From the NCBI GenBank assembly GCA_001970955.1, contig MPUH01000202.1:19049-83048 (forward strand): a DNA stretch of 64,000 nt. Direction: 5' to 3'. A program made the position numbers and the translations under genes. Every line of letters starts with the position of its first letter. The first letter of the stretch is position 1. The notes under the pieces are model-generated. The model had not been told where the DNA came from. It made no database searches and saw only the letters and a program-made list of their open reading frames with translations. The stretch is from Stentor coeruleus. Taxonomy: Eukaryota > Ciliophora > Heterotrichea > Heterotrichida > Stentoridae. Below, one piece after another: positions 50,765 through 61,198 of the stretch.

Positions 50765-52378
50765 TTAAAAAAAGTCAGCCTGATTATTCTGCTTTTTTAT
50801 AGCATTAATCTCTTTCCTTAGCGCTGGGCAGTTTTTCGAATGGCTCTTTAATACCTTCATCATCATATTTACATATGCTTCTTTTTCCCTTAAACTCCTC
50901 TCTTGACTATTACACACAGATCTAAATTCGCAATTTTGTTTTTTTGATAAAGACTTGCTATTTTTCTTAGTTTTTTTATTACTTCCAGACACACTTCTCA
51001 AGCTTTTAATCCTACTAATATCAAGTTTTGGTCTATCAGATACAAATTTATTTGTACTTCTTGCTTGTTCAACCCATATATCACGTGTAGGTCTTACTTT
51101 ATCAGGTATATCCTTATAACTTTTTTCTCTATCAGGAAAATCTCTAAACGGTTTCTCTCTTTCATATGGACTTTTATCTCTGTTTGCATAATCTCTAAAT
51201 GATGACCTTTCTCTATCTTGATAAACTTTATTCCGATCTTGATAATCAAAAATTATCTTTTCACGTTCTTGTAAAGTTTTATCACAGTTTAGGATTTCTT
51301 TATAGTTTCTATCATTTTCAGATAAGTCTCTATGATCCCTTTCACGATATTTACTATTTGAAATACTACTTTCGTCATTGTATGAAAATTCGCTATATTT
51401 GCTTATTTGTTCACCATGAGTTGAATAGAAACTAGTGTCTAATTGTGTATCTTTATATTGTTGTGGCTTGATATAGTCTTGAGAATAATCAGGAGGTTTA
51501 ATTGGTGAACGGTCATAAGAAATATCATCAAACTGGTCTTTAGGTGGGTTGTAAGTGAAAACTTGAGGTTTTTCATATTGAGTTTTATTAGTGGTTATAG
51601 GTTTTGGGTATATTGAATCTGAGTTTTCAGTATAAGTATCGAAGTTTCGGTTTAGATATTTATTCATATCATTTACTTCTTTTGATATAATTGGAGATTT
51701 GTTCACTGAAGGGATTTCATAAATGTTTTCCTTAGCTGCGATCTGCGCTCTATAAGGACTTCTATAATCTTCGGTGTACTCTTTTGTATATGGGATTCTT
51801 GATGCAGATACAGTATATTTATTTTCATTCTGTGCCCAATTTCTCCTTTCCCCTAAAACTTTACTTTCATATTTTTCACTTTCTCTATATCCTGAGTAAT
51901 ATTTCCCTTCATCTTTAAATTCCCTTTCAAGGTTTGATTGTCTGTTTATAACTGGTGATGTACCTTTGCTATTACTCTCAGAATACAGCAAAGGACTATT
52001 TTGCTGTATTTTACTATCATAACATGATGTTTTTGTAGTTTCTGGGTGCACTCTAAATGTGAACTTTTGTTCAGGGATTTCATCACTAGAGTTCTCGATT
52101 GGGTTTTCTATAGAGGTGAAAGTTGGAAGTTTTTGTGGGATGTAAGTTGTTTGAGATGAAGGCTGGGGGATGATGGAAAAATTTGAAAATGTTCCTGTTT
52201 CGGGCTCGTTGCTAAAGCAAGCTTGAGGGTTTCTGATTGATGGGATTAGTGTTTCTCTGTTTGATTCTTGTGGAATTATACTCTGGGAACCAAAAACTGC
52301 TGTTGGTCTTGGCTCAAGTCCGTAGATGTATGAGTTTTTTGCTAGGTACGGAATATGGTATTCTGTGTTTGAATTCAT
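50765..52378 (-). CDS. Low-complexity Arg/Asp/Tyr-rich protein
   Basis: The first in-frame ATG is at 52378 (MNSNTEYHIPYLA), giving 537 aa; the longer frame relies on a GTG. The protein is largely disordered, rich in Ser, Tyr, Pro and charged residues. Residues ~370-440 form loose repeats of D-R-x-K-x-x-x-D-x-x-D-R-E-K type (DYANRDKSPYEREK, PFRDFPDREKSYKD). The last 60 residues are helical and basic (YVNMMMKVLKSHSKNCPALRK) and are the only part likely to fold. I do not recognise the family; a cytoskeletal or phase-separating scaffold is conceivable but unsupported. Confidence 0.75.
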   Translation of the reverse strand: MNSNTEYHIPYLAKNSYIYGLEPRPTAVFGSQSIIPQESNRETLIPSIRNPQACFSNEPETGTFSNFSIIPQPSSQTTYIPQKLPTFTSIENPIENSSDEIPEQKFTFRVHPETTKTSCYDSKIQQNSPLLYSESNSKGTSPVINRQSNLEREFKDEGKYYSGYRESEKYESKVLGERRNWAQNENKYTVSASRIPYTKEYTEDYRSPYRAQIAAKENIYEIPSVNKSPIISKEVNDMNKYLNRNFDTYTENSDSIYPKPITTNKTQYEKPQVFTYNPPKDQFDDISYDRSPIKPPDYSQDYIKPQQYKDTQLDTSFYSTHGEQISKYSEFSYNDESSISNSKYRERDHRDLSENDRNYKEILNCDKTLQEREKIIFDYQDRNKVYQDRERSSFRDYANRDKSPYEREKPFRDFPDREKSYKDIPDKVRPTRDIWVEQARSTNKFVSDRPKLDISRIKSLRSVSGSNKKTKKNSKSLSKKQNCEFRSVCNSQERSLREKEAYVNMMMKVLKSHSKNCPALRKEINAIKKQNNQADFF

Positions 52379-52558
52379 TATTTTAACGAATTTATTTTTT
52401 CTTAACACCTTTTAGAGTGGGTATTAGGGTGTTAGCTTTAAGAAAGGCGAGGTTAGATGTTTTCATGAGAATGGTAAAGTAGGTATTATATAGGAAAATT
52501 ATATTGATGAAAGATATGGATTTAAATTTCATATGAAAGCTAAATTAAATTGTTATAT

Positions 52559-53311
52559 CTACCACATTCCTGTCCATTTGTGATACCATAGATTCACATG
52601 CCTATAACTCGGGTCAACAATAACATAAATAAAATCCTGTATATGTGTATTCAAAAAAACATTAAACTCTTCACTAGGCAAAATCTCATAAACCTTAGAT
52701 ACAACTTTAACCTCATTAGTCTCTGAATCTTTACTCACAGCAACCATATCTTTATAAATTCCTTTAACTGTATTCAAATATTCATCAATTTCATCTTCAT
52801 ATTGACAACATCCTCCTCCAATTGCTATATGTTTAAAAATCCTAAAAAGAAATTCATTGGTATAAATTTCATCAATCATTCCATAGTCTTCACTTTCTTC
52901 ACATAAAAGAACTTCTCTAATTTTATCACAGATTTCAATATCGTTGTAATAATCTGGAAGGACTTTTTTGATGTTTCCATTTGGGTAAACGAGTTCTTTT
53001 TCTTTAAGAAAATCAAAATAGTCCATTGATGTCACTGTGCATCGGATCTCAGAAAACATGAGACTAGTAGTTGGGGAAGATTTTTTGGCTGCTTGGAAAG
53101 GGTAAAAGACTGATAAAACTTCTTGGCTATTGACTAGATCTAATAAGAATTTACGCGGCTCGAATTCATTGAATGGAAGATCAAAACGAAACTTGCATAG
53201 AACCATACTTGAAGAGAAACCCCATTTTCTGAGTTTTTCTTGGACTTCACGAGAATTGTAAGATGAATAGACAGCTTTGTCTAAGTAGAAAAAAGTGTAA
53301 GGCTGCTCCAT
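52559..53311 (-). CDS. CFAP300: CFAP300 (C11orf70) cilia protein
   Basis: This 250-aa protein starts at an ATG at 53311 (MEQPYTFFYLDK). It matches the CFAP300 pattern through its length: RKWGFSSSMVLCKFRFDLPFNEF, CTVTSMDYFDFL, FLFRIFKHIAIGGGCCQYEDEI, IYKDMVAVSKDSETNEVKV, and the closing FIYVIVDPSYRHVNLWYHKW. CFAP300 is a cytoplasmic factor needed for assembly and transport of axonemal dynein arms and is found in organisms with motile cilia. The length is close to animal orthologues. It diverges from the TPR-like gene at 53918. Confidence 0.93.
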   Translation of the reverse strand: MEQPYTFFYLDKAVYSSYNSREVQEKLRKWGFSSSMVLCKFRFDLPFNEFEPRKFLLDLVNSQEVLSVFYPFQAAKKSSPTTSLMFSEIRCTVTSMDYFDFLKEKELVYPNGNIKKVLPDYYNDIEICDKIREVLLCEESEDYGMIDEIYTNEFLFRIFKHIAIGGGCCQYEDEIDEYLNTVKGIYKDMVAVSKDSETNEVKVVSKVYEILPSEEFNVFLNTHIQDFIYVIVDPSYRHVNLWYHKWTGMW

Positions 53312-53917
53312 TCTAGAAATTATAATAATTTAATGAAAATTGGATTTGCTTTAGAGATTAGATTTTTGGTTTATAAAAGGTGATAATAAGTGCATTTTAA
53401 TAATATTTTTGAGTTTATTTGTATTTAAAGCTAATAATTTTATAAGACATAATTTTAGTCTATATGATTTCTGCAGAGTGAATAAAATGTATTGTATTTC
53501 TAAAGAAGGTTATACTTTACACAGTATCTTTAAAAAGCAAAAAAATTATATTCTAATTATTTATATTTTCTGATGATAAGCATAATAGTTTTATACCAAA
53601 AATCAGTTTCTGAAATACTTTTGCTAATGATTAAAGTGCAAACATAAATAGTAAAGCAAAAAACTATAAATCAGCATTTAAATATTCAAAACTTCATAAA
53701 GCATAGCTTTAAACCTTCTTCAATACAAAAATCAAAACCAACCCAAAAAAATACAAAAAAACACACAATTTTAACACAAAAAAATCTATAAAATCCGCCA
53801 GACAACACAAAAAATTTATAAGCAAGCTTAAAAACCAATACCCCAACTAAATTCCTCGAACCATCTCTCTTTTAAAAATCTCTAATCCAATTTAATCATC
53901 ATCATTATTATATATTC
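53312..53917. promoter_or_regulatory. Divergent intergenic promoter region
   Basis: In 53341-53400 I count 13 G and 2 C; in 53821-53880 I count 3 G and 18 C. The switch lies around 53500-53650. Position and skew fit two outward promoters. No motif identified. Confidence 0.5.
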
Positions 53918-55375
53918 ATGAAAAAGCAAAAGAAGTATCACTCAATAGCCCAAATCCAAATCATAATCTCCCAACTCGAGCATAAAACCAAGCAACCTCA
54001 CAAAACCTCACCTGCCAAATCCCTAGATTCTTGTAGAAACTACAAAGATCTTATATCTCTCTGCAACTCATTATGCATAGTATTTATTCAATACGAGCTT
54101 ATCCAAGACTGTTTAGACTTTCTGTCAAAAGCAATCCTAGCAGATAAAAGTTTATGTAAATACGGGACAATCTTAGATAAGTTTTGGCAAGGAAGACTCT
54201 TAACTTATAACAATTTAGCATTTTTGTACTACAAAGTCGATCAACTTGGAGATTGTTTAAAGTTTTTATATGATGCACATGAATTAATGCAAAGTATAAA
54301 AGAATCAGGAGGTGTAGCAAAACATGATCTTGAAGCTGCGTCTAATATATTGACTTTTGTAACATTATGGAAACTTAGAAGGTATTCACAAGCTGGGATT
54401 TATTTAGAACTTGCAGGAGAGAATTTAAGTTTGATTGCTAGTGGAAGAAGAAGTTTAGGGTTTTCTGATGATAACGCACAAAGTTTGTTTGGGTTATTAG
54501 CAGTTTGTATGGCAGGGATGACTGTAAGTAAAGAAGGGAGTTTACATAAAGCTATTATGATACTTGAGGATTGTGTTGGACAACTTAAAGACCAGCAAGC
54601 AGTGAAAACTCTGATAAAAAACCAAATAAAAGAACTTTATTTTATGAAAAACGCAAACATGACTGGATTAGATTCACCAACAATAGACCTTTCATTAGAA
54701 GGCTCAAATGAAGGTTTTTTACCAAGAATCCCATCAGCAGCATTAAATTCACAACTAAAACCTAGCTATGATTGGCTTATAACTAAAGACTTTGAGCGTA
54801 TTTTCTTTATAACATGCTACGTACCTTTTATTGCCCCTAATACCCCTTTAATCCATATATCAGACCTTGAAAGTCGAAAAGGTAAAACCGTTCTAAAAGA
54901 AAACCCGGAGCCTTTACAAACATCAAAAACTCAATATCAAGACTACGAAAACGACCTTAACACGCCATTTATTCTACCAAAACTTTCGCTTCCTATAAAC
55001 TCAAAACAATCAAAAGACATCACAACATTCAGAAAACCAAACACTATAGAAAAACTATCATTAAATACTACAACTTACTATGAAAAATCTTCAGATTTTA
55101 GATACCCTAGTGAACCTAGAGGGTCAAATTATTGGAAAACTAAGTATCTTCCACATATAAGCACACCTCATAATCCTGAAAAAGTTCTAAGTTATCCAAA
55201 CAGTGGGAAAAAAGTACGAGAAAAATCAAAACACCATATAATGATAGAATTCAATCCTATCACTGGAGAAAGTATTCCTGTTGAGTTAGTTCCAGTTACA
55301 ACAGCAAGACGTAAAATAAAACATATTCCAAACAATGAATCTTTAGAATCTTATTACATTGACATATATGGTTGA
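53918..55375 (+). CDS. TPR-like helical-repeat protein
   Basis: This 485-aa protein starts at an ATG after a G-poor leader. Residues ~45-240 are paired helices of TPR type (LIQDCLDFLSKAILADK, LTYNNLAFLYYKVDQLGDCLKFLYDA, ASNILTFVTLWKLRRYSQAGIYL). The C-terminal 220 residues are disordered, rich in Lys, Ser, Thr and Pro, and end in a YYIDIYG motif. The organisation (N-terminal TPR, disordered tail) resembles the TPR-IQ protein at 39133 but without IQ motifs. A scaffold role is inferred. Confidence 0.78.
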   Translation: MKKQKKYHSIAQIQIIISQLEHKTKQPHKTSPAKSLDSCRNYKDLISLCNSLCIVFIQYELIQDCLDFLSKAILADKSLCKYGTILDKFWQGRLLTYNNLAFLYYKVDQLGDCLKFLYDAHELMQSIKESGGVAKHDLEAASNILTFVTLWKLRRYSQAGIYLELAGENLSLIASGRRSLGFSDDNAQSLFGLLAVCMAGMTVSKEGSLHKAIMILEDCVGQLKDQQAVKTLIKNQIKELYFMKNANMTGLDSPTIDLSLEGSNEGFLPRIPSAALNSQLKPSYDWLITKDFERIFFITCYVPFIAPNTPLIHISDLESRKGKTVLKENPEPLQTSKTQYQDYENDLNTPFILPKLSLPINSKQSKDITTFRKPNTIEKLSLNTTTYYEKSSDFRYPSEPRGSNYWKTKYLPHISTPHNPEKVLSYPNSGKKVREKSKHHIMIEFNPITGESIPVELVPVTTARRKIKHIPNNESLESYYIDIYG

Positions 55376-55417
55376 TATATCAGTATATGATAATGTATAA
55401 TAGTAAGTTATAATAAT

Positions 55418-55786
55418 ATGCTGAAGAAATTTTTTGATAAAGGGCAAAAAGTTGGGAAAATCAGTAGGAAAGATCCTGACTTTAGAACCCCACTTCCTGA
55501 TTTTAAAGGACAAAGAAGGGATCCTATTGGTATGGTTGGACCTTTACCTGCTATGAGGACTACTGAAGAAATGAGATATAGGATTGGGCCAATACATACA
55601 CTTCATCCAAGAGATATAAGGATAAAATCATGGCTTTCTATGCTTGTATATATTGGATGGTATGTTGGGGTTTTTGCTTTTATTGCTTATAGATTGACTA
55701 GTGATGATTTAGATACTTTGGAAAAAGAAGCAAGGCAACAGGCTGAACTTAGGAAAAAGATACAGGAAGAATTTGGGGATAGTTAG
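55418..55786 (+). CDS. Small single-pass membrane protein, possibly mitochondrial
   Basis: This 122-aa ORF starts 42 bp after the previous stop. The N-terminal 80 residues are basic with many Pro and Arg; one membrane segment lies at ~86-108 (WLSMLVYIGWYVGVFAFIAY), followed by a charged helix (LDTLEKEARQQAELRKKIQEE). Size and layout are like accessory subunits of mitochondrial inner-membrane complexes, but I cannot name one. Base composition and stop context are normal. Confidence 0.7.
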   Translation: MLKKFFDKGQKVGKISRKDPDFRTPLPDFKGQRRDPIGMVGPLPAMRTTEEMRYRIGPIHTLHPRDIRIKSWLSMLVYIGWYVGVFAFIAYRLTSDDLDTLEKEARQQAELRKKIQEEFGDS

Positions 55787-55859
55787 GAAATATTAAGTAA
55801 AAAATGTGATGGAAATGGGGATAGTGAGGGTAGATTAAAAAGGTAGATTAATGTATTAG
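55787..55859. other. Short convergent gap
   Basis: This 73-bp gap lies between convergent stops. Nothing else seen. Confidence 0.4.
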
Positions 55860-57554
55860 TTAAATGCCTAGACCTTTATTACCAACTTGCAATTTGGTTG
55901 AGTTTACTTTCTCGAGGAAGTTGTTCATTTTTAATTCAAGAGCGATGTTTGAGTGGCGGTCGGTTTGCCCATTTATGGTTTTTTTATTCCTATGTGTATC
56001 ACTAGCTAATATGCTATTTACTTTTGATCTATTTGCAACCGTATAATCATTAGTATCAAATGCAAAAGAGTTCATAGCCCTGCTTTCAAATTTCACATCT
56101 GGAGCATTGACTATCACAATTTTAGGAAGCACCTTATTTGTCGCTGGTTTTTTCTTATTTCTAACTTGTGAATTTTCAATCATTGTTCTATTCAAATTAT
56201 CAGCAAAATCTCTTTTAAAATATTTATACAGTTTTCTTTTTAAATTATCAGCAAAATCTCTTTTAAGATATTTATAAGGCTCTAATGTTTCAATAACTTC
56301 ATTGTTTTCACTATTCAAGTTATTAATAAACGACTCAGGTAAATCTTCAAATGATTTTTCTACTTTTTTTTCATTATTATTTCCTTGGGTTTCTGTTATG
56401 TGATTCATTGTAACAGGTATTTGAATTTGATTTGCCAAAGTTTCTAAACTAGTTTTCTGTACTGAAACAACTTTCAAAACATATCTTACTATAATAACAA
56501 TCTCAGTAGCCCATATTATTATAATACAGAGAACGGATGTATAGTATTTCGTATTGTCGGATATGTTTTCCAAAGACCTTATACCAATAATTATAGCAAG
56601 GATTAAGCAGAAAAACTCACTTATAAATACTGTTATTGAATCTTTCATTTGAGCAAATGGTTTTGCGAGTAAAATATAAAACACTAAATAAATAATACAT
56701 ATGAAAGCTTGAAATGCTACTATAATAAACAACTGCACTGAAGGTGATTCAGGCAATACTACTAGGCAAAATGCAATCGAAAAACGATACAAAAGGCATA
56801 TAGTATAATATTGATACTTAGATACCTGAAAAGAGGGTTTAAATTCATTGACAATAGTTTCAATGCTTTCAAACAATTTATCATGATGCGACTCTAAGTC
56901 ATTATTCATTTTAACTTTAATAATCACAGGGATTATCATAATCCAACTTCCACCCATTACTAAAAAGAACAGTGAAAGCCCTAAATTTACAGATGAGCAT
57001 GCATTCTGTCCAGTATAAAAATACACATTAATCATACTGAAAGTCATTAAATCCAAATACACAAGTAAATGAAGTCTTATGATTATAGAATACTTAACTT
57101 GTTTTTTAAGTTTCTGAATAATTTCAGAGTTATTGAATTTACTTAGAATCAAAATAGCAATGCAAAATAGTAAAACAGTGAAGTATAGCAAAAGAATTTC
57201 TTTTGCATTGTTGATAAAACTGTTAGATTTTATTCTTATGCTTTTATAAACTTGATTTTCTATTGACTCATCTAAACAAACAGAAGGGAGTTCATAAAGT
57301 CTGAATATTATCGCAATCTGACTGAAAAAAGATTCTAATTCTGAATAATCATCGATGTTTATTAGAGGAATCCAGTGTATTAGAGTCAAAAAGAATATAT
57401 TATGCCAAACTGCATAAAGGCATTTTCCTCTATTGCTGGTTACACTTGCAAATATTATCATCATGATTAGGACTGATAGAAAGCTATATGTTGTAACTTT
57501 CCCAAGTAAATCGAAACTTGATATATCATCAGAAATATTACGTAAATCTCTCAT
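55860..57554 (-). CDS. Multi-TM protein resembling the C-terminal membrane module of ciliate surface proteins
   Basis: This 564-aa protein starts at an ATG at 57554 (MRDLRNISDD). I count about eight hydrophobic segments between residues ~22 and 375, including TYSFLSVLIMMIIFA, ILLLYFTVLLFCIAILIL, LFFLVMGGSWIMIIPVI, FIIVAFQAFICIIYLVFYIL and VLCIIIIWATEIVIIVRYVL. The loop HWIPLINIDDYSELESFFSQ and the later LVFYILLAKPF are reminiscent of the membrane module ending very large ciliate surface proteins with Cys-rich and beta-helix ectodomains. Here the ectodomain is absent. The cytoplasmic tail has an internal duplication (KRDFADNLKR / KRDFADNLNR). It could be an independent channel-like or receptor-like protein; function unknown. 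Confidence 0.75.
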   Translation of the reverse strand: MRDLRNISDDISSFDLLGKVTTYSFLSVLIMMIIFASVTSNRGKCLYAVWHNIFFLTLIHWIPLINIDDYSELESFFSQIAIIFRLYELPSVCLDESIENQVYKSIRIKSNSFINNAKEILLLYFTVLLFCIAILILSKFNNSEIIQKLKKQVKYSIIIRLHLLVYLDLMTFSMINVYFYTGQNACSSVNLGLSLFFLVMGGSWIMIIPVIIKVKMNNDLESHHDKLFESIETIVNEFKPSFQVSKYQYYTICLLYRFSIAFCLVVLPESPSVQLFIIVAFQAFICIIYLVFYILLAKPFAQMKDSITVFISEFFCLILAIIIGIRSLENISDNTKYYTSVLCIIIIWATEIVIIVRYVLKVVSVQKTSLETLANQIQIPVTMNHITETQGNNNEKKVEKSFEDLPESFINNLNSENNEVIETLEPYKYLKRDFADNLKRKLYKYFKRDFADNLNRTMIENSQVRNKKKPATNKVLPKIVIVNAPDVKFESRAMNSFAFDTNDYTVANRSKVNSILASDTHRNKKTINGQTDRHSNIALELKMNNFLEKVNSTKLQVGNKGLGI

Positions 57555-58694
57555 ATTATTATTAGGGTTTATGATAATAGTTTTTCTTGGGTATTTTTAA
57601 GGGGAAAGAATCATGATGAAAAAGGAATGAGGAAAATGCGTGTTTTTTAATGTATTTTTATGTTTAATGTAAGCTGCTATGAATTGGGGTTTTGCAAATT
57701 AGTGATTTTTAAATACAATTATTAAAGTTTGTTGAAGATATTATTGTGAAAAATGGAGGACTTAAAAGAAGTTTTTTCAAATTTTAGTTAGTTGATATGA
57801 AATATGGTATAGGATAATAGAAATTCCTTTAATTTTAGATTCCCTAAGATAATGTTCAAACTTAAAAACCGATAGTGATTTCTTTCAAGGTAAGCCATTT
57901 TAATTATGAATTATTAATCATATAATACCTTAAGATTAGCTAATTATAGCTAGGGAAACTAATAAGTTAGATTATTTCGTATAATAAATGAAGAAATGAT
58001 ATTTGAAAATTAAAACTCTTATAATATAACATAATATATAATCTAAAGAATAACATTACTAGCATAATAAATACTCTTATCCAAATTTTAAATCATTTAA
58101 TAAAAATTATTAGATTGTATATATATAAAACATTATGATTTTTTTCCCTAATTTATTAGTAAAACTCATCAAAAGCGTTTAGAATGTAAGAAATCTAAAA
58201 ATGCTATTAAACTTAGCTATGGCTTTAATTTTAACATATTCATAATTTATAATGATTATTATAAATTAGCATTCACTAATTTATAATCATATTCAATTTC
58301 TATAATTATAAACTTCTGATATAAAATTTTATTCAAATTATTTTTATCTTCTAAACACTTATACTTTATCTTTTATTATTAATTCAATCTTATGCAACAG
58401 TTATAATTTATAACTAGCACTTTTAAATATCCTATACCTATATTTATCCAGTTTATTATTTTTTTGCATTTACTAGTTTAAAATTTCATATTAAGTATTA
58501 TACAAGCATTACTAATAAATATACAAGATTAAAATCTCTTAAATTTCTTATATGCATAAAAGATATAAAATTTATCACATCTAATTAATAATATAACTCT
58601 TTTTCTAACTAAAATATCTTATTCAATTTTTCCCTAGCAATCAAAAACATTCTCATCTCTCATATTCTAAAAATTTATAAACATCTAATTATCA
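57555..58694. other. Intergenic, 1140 bp, very AT-rich
   Basis: Next to 57555 it is G-rich (upstream side of the multi-TM gene). The middle (57950-58560) is nearly pure A/T with short inverted AT repeats such as TAATTTATAATGATTATTATAAATTA around 58240-58275. Next to 58694 it is C-rich. No ORF, RNA or repeat family recognised. Confidence 0.5.
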
Positions 58695-60737
58695 TCACTG
58701 ACATAAACATAAAACCGGGTCAATCCCATAATTTTCTGCTAAATCTTGGCACCAGCCAGCATAACTATCTAATCTCTCAATACTAATAATCTTAGCTTTC
58801 ATTTGATATCCATAAGCCACAATATTCTCAGAAATCTCTCCTTCTTTCTCTTCACTATCATCTGAATAAACATAAACATTTATCTCAAATTTAGCATCTG
58901 ATTTCAAGCAATCAACTTCAATTTTAAAAATTTCACTAACATTATTGATACTTATAAGAAAAACTTTTTGAGGTTTTTTTAATGTTACTTTTTTACATAT
59001 TTTTCCAATAGCATATGCATTGTTACTATAAGATTTAGAATTGATTATACGTTCTGAATAAGATATTAATTGACTAAGAATTTCTTGAACACGAGGTATT
59101 TTTAGATCAAGTAAAATTATAGATGAACAGGCACAATAAGAATAAGGACTTGATATGTTTTCACAAAATCGAGATTTTGGAGAAATTTGATTTAGGAGAT
59201 TTATTGAGAATGGAGTTGATTCTGATATTCCTGCTAATGATAGTTGAGTTTCTCGTAAATCTAGGTTTGATGTAAGTCTTTGTGTATTTGTTTGGAGAGC
59301 ATGATAAGAATTAGGAAATTCATTAAGGATACTTTTACTAGAAATTAAAAACATAGCTGGGAGTTTAGTTTCTTGATATCCATCTGCATCAGACAGCCAC
59401 TTTCCATATCTCATCCCATGATCAGCCTGCATCATAATAAAAATATCATATTTATCTTGATGACTTTTGATTAATTTCACTAAAAACTCTTTTATATCTT
59501 CATCTAAAGTTGAAGCATGTTGACCTGTTTCTTCATGTCCAGCATTTAAATGTAAATAAAACCAAAAATTAACACCTGAATACATTTCCGCAAGTTTTGA
59601 AGTATAATTAAGTAAATAATAATGAGCTTGATAAGACCCAATACATCTTTGCTTTGTATATTTTTTCTTTGTTTTATATTTAGAATGTTTTAAACTAGCG
59701 CAATAAAATTCTCGTAATGAATAATCCACTAAAGGATTTTCACCAAGACTCATTGAAAAGTAACTTGAACAATCATCATGTGCAAAAAGCGAAAGATATC
59801 CTTTTTTCCTTAATTTATTCCATAATGCTTTTTCACCTAAACGGTCGATTTTTTGTTCACCATCAAAAGACCTAACAAAACTATCAAATCCTCCAAGCAT
59901 AGGGACCATATTAGCAACTGAATCCATTCCAATAGTGCTATGAAGTTTAAAATCATAAACTGCGAAATTTTCGAACAAACTAGGAAAATCATTTAATAAT
60001 TTGGCAACTGAAGGAAGTTTACGATAAAAGTGATTCCTTGAAATCGAATCTAAAGCAAGGACTATAATCATTTTCGGTTTACCTTTAACTTTTGACTTAA
60101 GTTCATTAAAAAGCTTTAATTTGAAAGAAGGTACAAGTACAGCTTCATCTAATTTTTCTCTATCCCCACAACTTCCAAAAGCGAACTCGATATTTTTCGC
60201 GTTGATTCTACTAAAATATTTTTCTATTTCCCACTTGAAATTATGAGTTTTAGGGTTAATTAAAGTATATTTATATTTAGGTCCTGTGATGAAAAAATTA
60301 CCTTTGTTATTAGGGCAATTCATAAATAATGTATTTGTTTTTCTATCGATTTCAATATAACTTTCATTGTGTTTTGTTATATCTGAACATTTTTTCCATG
60401 AGTAAGGTGGGAATAATCTCATACCTTCTGTTTGGTTATAACCATATGATAAAGGTTTACATTGAAGACCTTCATATTTCAGATTTTCAGTATTGTTTTG
60501 AAGTATTAATTCAGGTTTATATGAAAAATTTATATTTGATAATAGTGTTGGATCTGGAGTTGATATTATTTGTTGGGGATGAGGGAAAAGGGTTGTACAT
60601 ATTATTGGGTTGTGTTTTGAAAAAAGCTTAGGGAATAAAAGAACCTTAAATGATTTAAGGTAAGATAAATTGCGATAAACTAAAATAACAGCACATATGT
60701 AGAGGATAAGAAATATAACCTTTGATGGCAATTTCAT
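58695..60737 (-). CDS. DUF229 sulfatase-like type II membrane protein
   Basis: This 680-aa protein starts at an ATG at 60737 (MKLPSKVIFLILYICAVILVY). The first 25 residues form a signal anchor, so the rest is luminal or extracellular. The alkaline-phosphatase/sulfatase-like fold of DUF229 is recognisable: IIVLALDSISRNHFYRKLP (~215), IGMDSVANMVPMLGG (~260), LFAHDDCSSYFS (~305), FYLHLNAGHEE (~385) and IMMQADHGMRYGKW (~430). DUF229 proteins carry metal ligands in the ALDS and ADHG motifs; both are present. Family members are mostly uncharacterised, and phospho- or sulfo-transfer on glycans is a guess from fold. The C-terminal 130 residues are Ser/Asp-rich. Confidence 0.88.
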   Translation of the reverse strand: MKLPSKVIFLILYICAVILVYRNLSYLKSFKVLLFPKLFSKHNPIICTTLFPHPQQIISTPDPTLLSNINFSYKPELILQNNTENLKYEGLQCKPLSYGYNQTEGMRLFPPYSWKKCSDITKHNESYIEIDRKTNTLFMNCPNNKGNFFITGPKYKYTLINPKTHNFKWEIEKYFSRINAKNIEFAFGSCGDREKLDEAVLVPSFKLKLFNELKSKVKGKPKMIIVLALDSISRNHFYRKLPSVAKLLNDFPSLFENFAVYDFKLHSTIGMDSVANMVPMLGGFDSFVRSFDGEQKIDRLGEKALWNKLRKKGYLSLFAHDDCSSYFSMSLGENPLVDYSLREFYCASLKHSKYKTKKKYTKQRCIGSYQAHYYLLNYTSKLAEMYSGVNFWFYLHLNAGHEETGQHASTLDEDIKEFLVKLIKSHQDKYDIFIMMQADHGMRYGKWLSDADGYQETKLPAMFLISSKSILNEFPNSYHALQTNTQRLTSNLDLRETQLSLAGISESTPFSINLLNQISPKSRFCENISSPYSYCACSSIILLDLKIPRVQEILSQLISYSERIINSKSYSNNAYAIGKICKKVTLKKPQKVFLISINNVSEIFKIEVDCLKSDAKFEINVYVYSDDSEEKEGEISENIVAYGYQMKAKIISIERLDSYAGWCQDLAENYGIDPVLCLCQ

Positions 60738-60919
60738 TTTTTATTTCATAATACAATCTAGTATCGTAATAAATTTGGATTGCCACTCTAATAATAATTA
60801 TATGTAACTATTCTTAAACAAATCGAATTACACATTTTAATCTACTTATTTGAATCAATTAAACAATAAAATTACTTACCCCCCCTATACTATAATGTGG
60901 ATATCACCATTTTAAAAGC
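60738..60919. other. Intergenic, 182 bp
   Basis: AT-rich gap between two minus-strand genes, with a CCCCCC run near 60880-60890, the longest C run seen in the window. Nothing else recognised. Confidence 0.4.
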
Positions 60920-61198
60920 TTAGATAGTGCGATTGATCATTTCATTCATTGGAAAACTTATTTGTTTATCTATATCTTCACATTCGCTAATAATTGCTTC
61001 CAACTCTGCAACTCTACTACGAAGGGCATCATTTTGATCTAATAATTCCTTCAAAGCATTTTGAAGTGTCTTAACTTTTTCTTCAGTATCTCTACAGCTT
61101 TCACAAGCTCGAACTCCTCCTCTTCTTGTATTATACACTTTTTTTATTGAAACTTCATGAGATGCACACTTATTTTTCTTTTGTTTCAGTTGAGACAT
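60920..61198 (-). CDS. Small coiled-coil protein, 92 aa
   Basis: The ORF starts at an ATG at 61198 (MSQLKQKKNKCASHE). Residues 1-30 are basic; a CESC pair lies near 34-37; residues ~40-75 form a leucine-zipper-like heptad (VKTLQNALKELLDQNDALRSR). Basic region followed by a zipper recalls bZIP proteins, but the basic part does not match the bZIP signature N-x-x-A-A-x-x-S/C-R. Function unknown. Confidence 0.6.
   Translation of the reverse strand: MSQLKQKKNKCASHEVSIKKVYNTRRGGVRACESCRDTEEKVKTLQNALKELLDQNDALRSRVAELEAIISECEDIDKQISFPMNEMINRTI

Noticed and set aside
60920-61198. bZIP transcription factor
   Set aside because: A basic region and a zipper-like heptad are present, but the bZIP basic signature is missing and the protein has only 92 residues.
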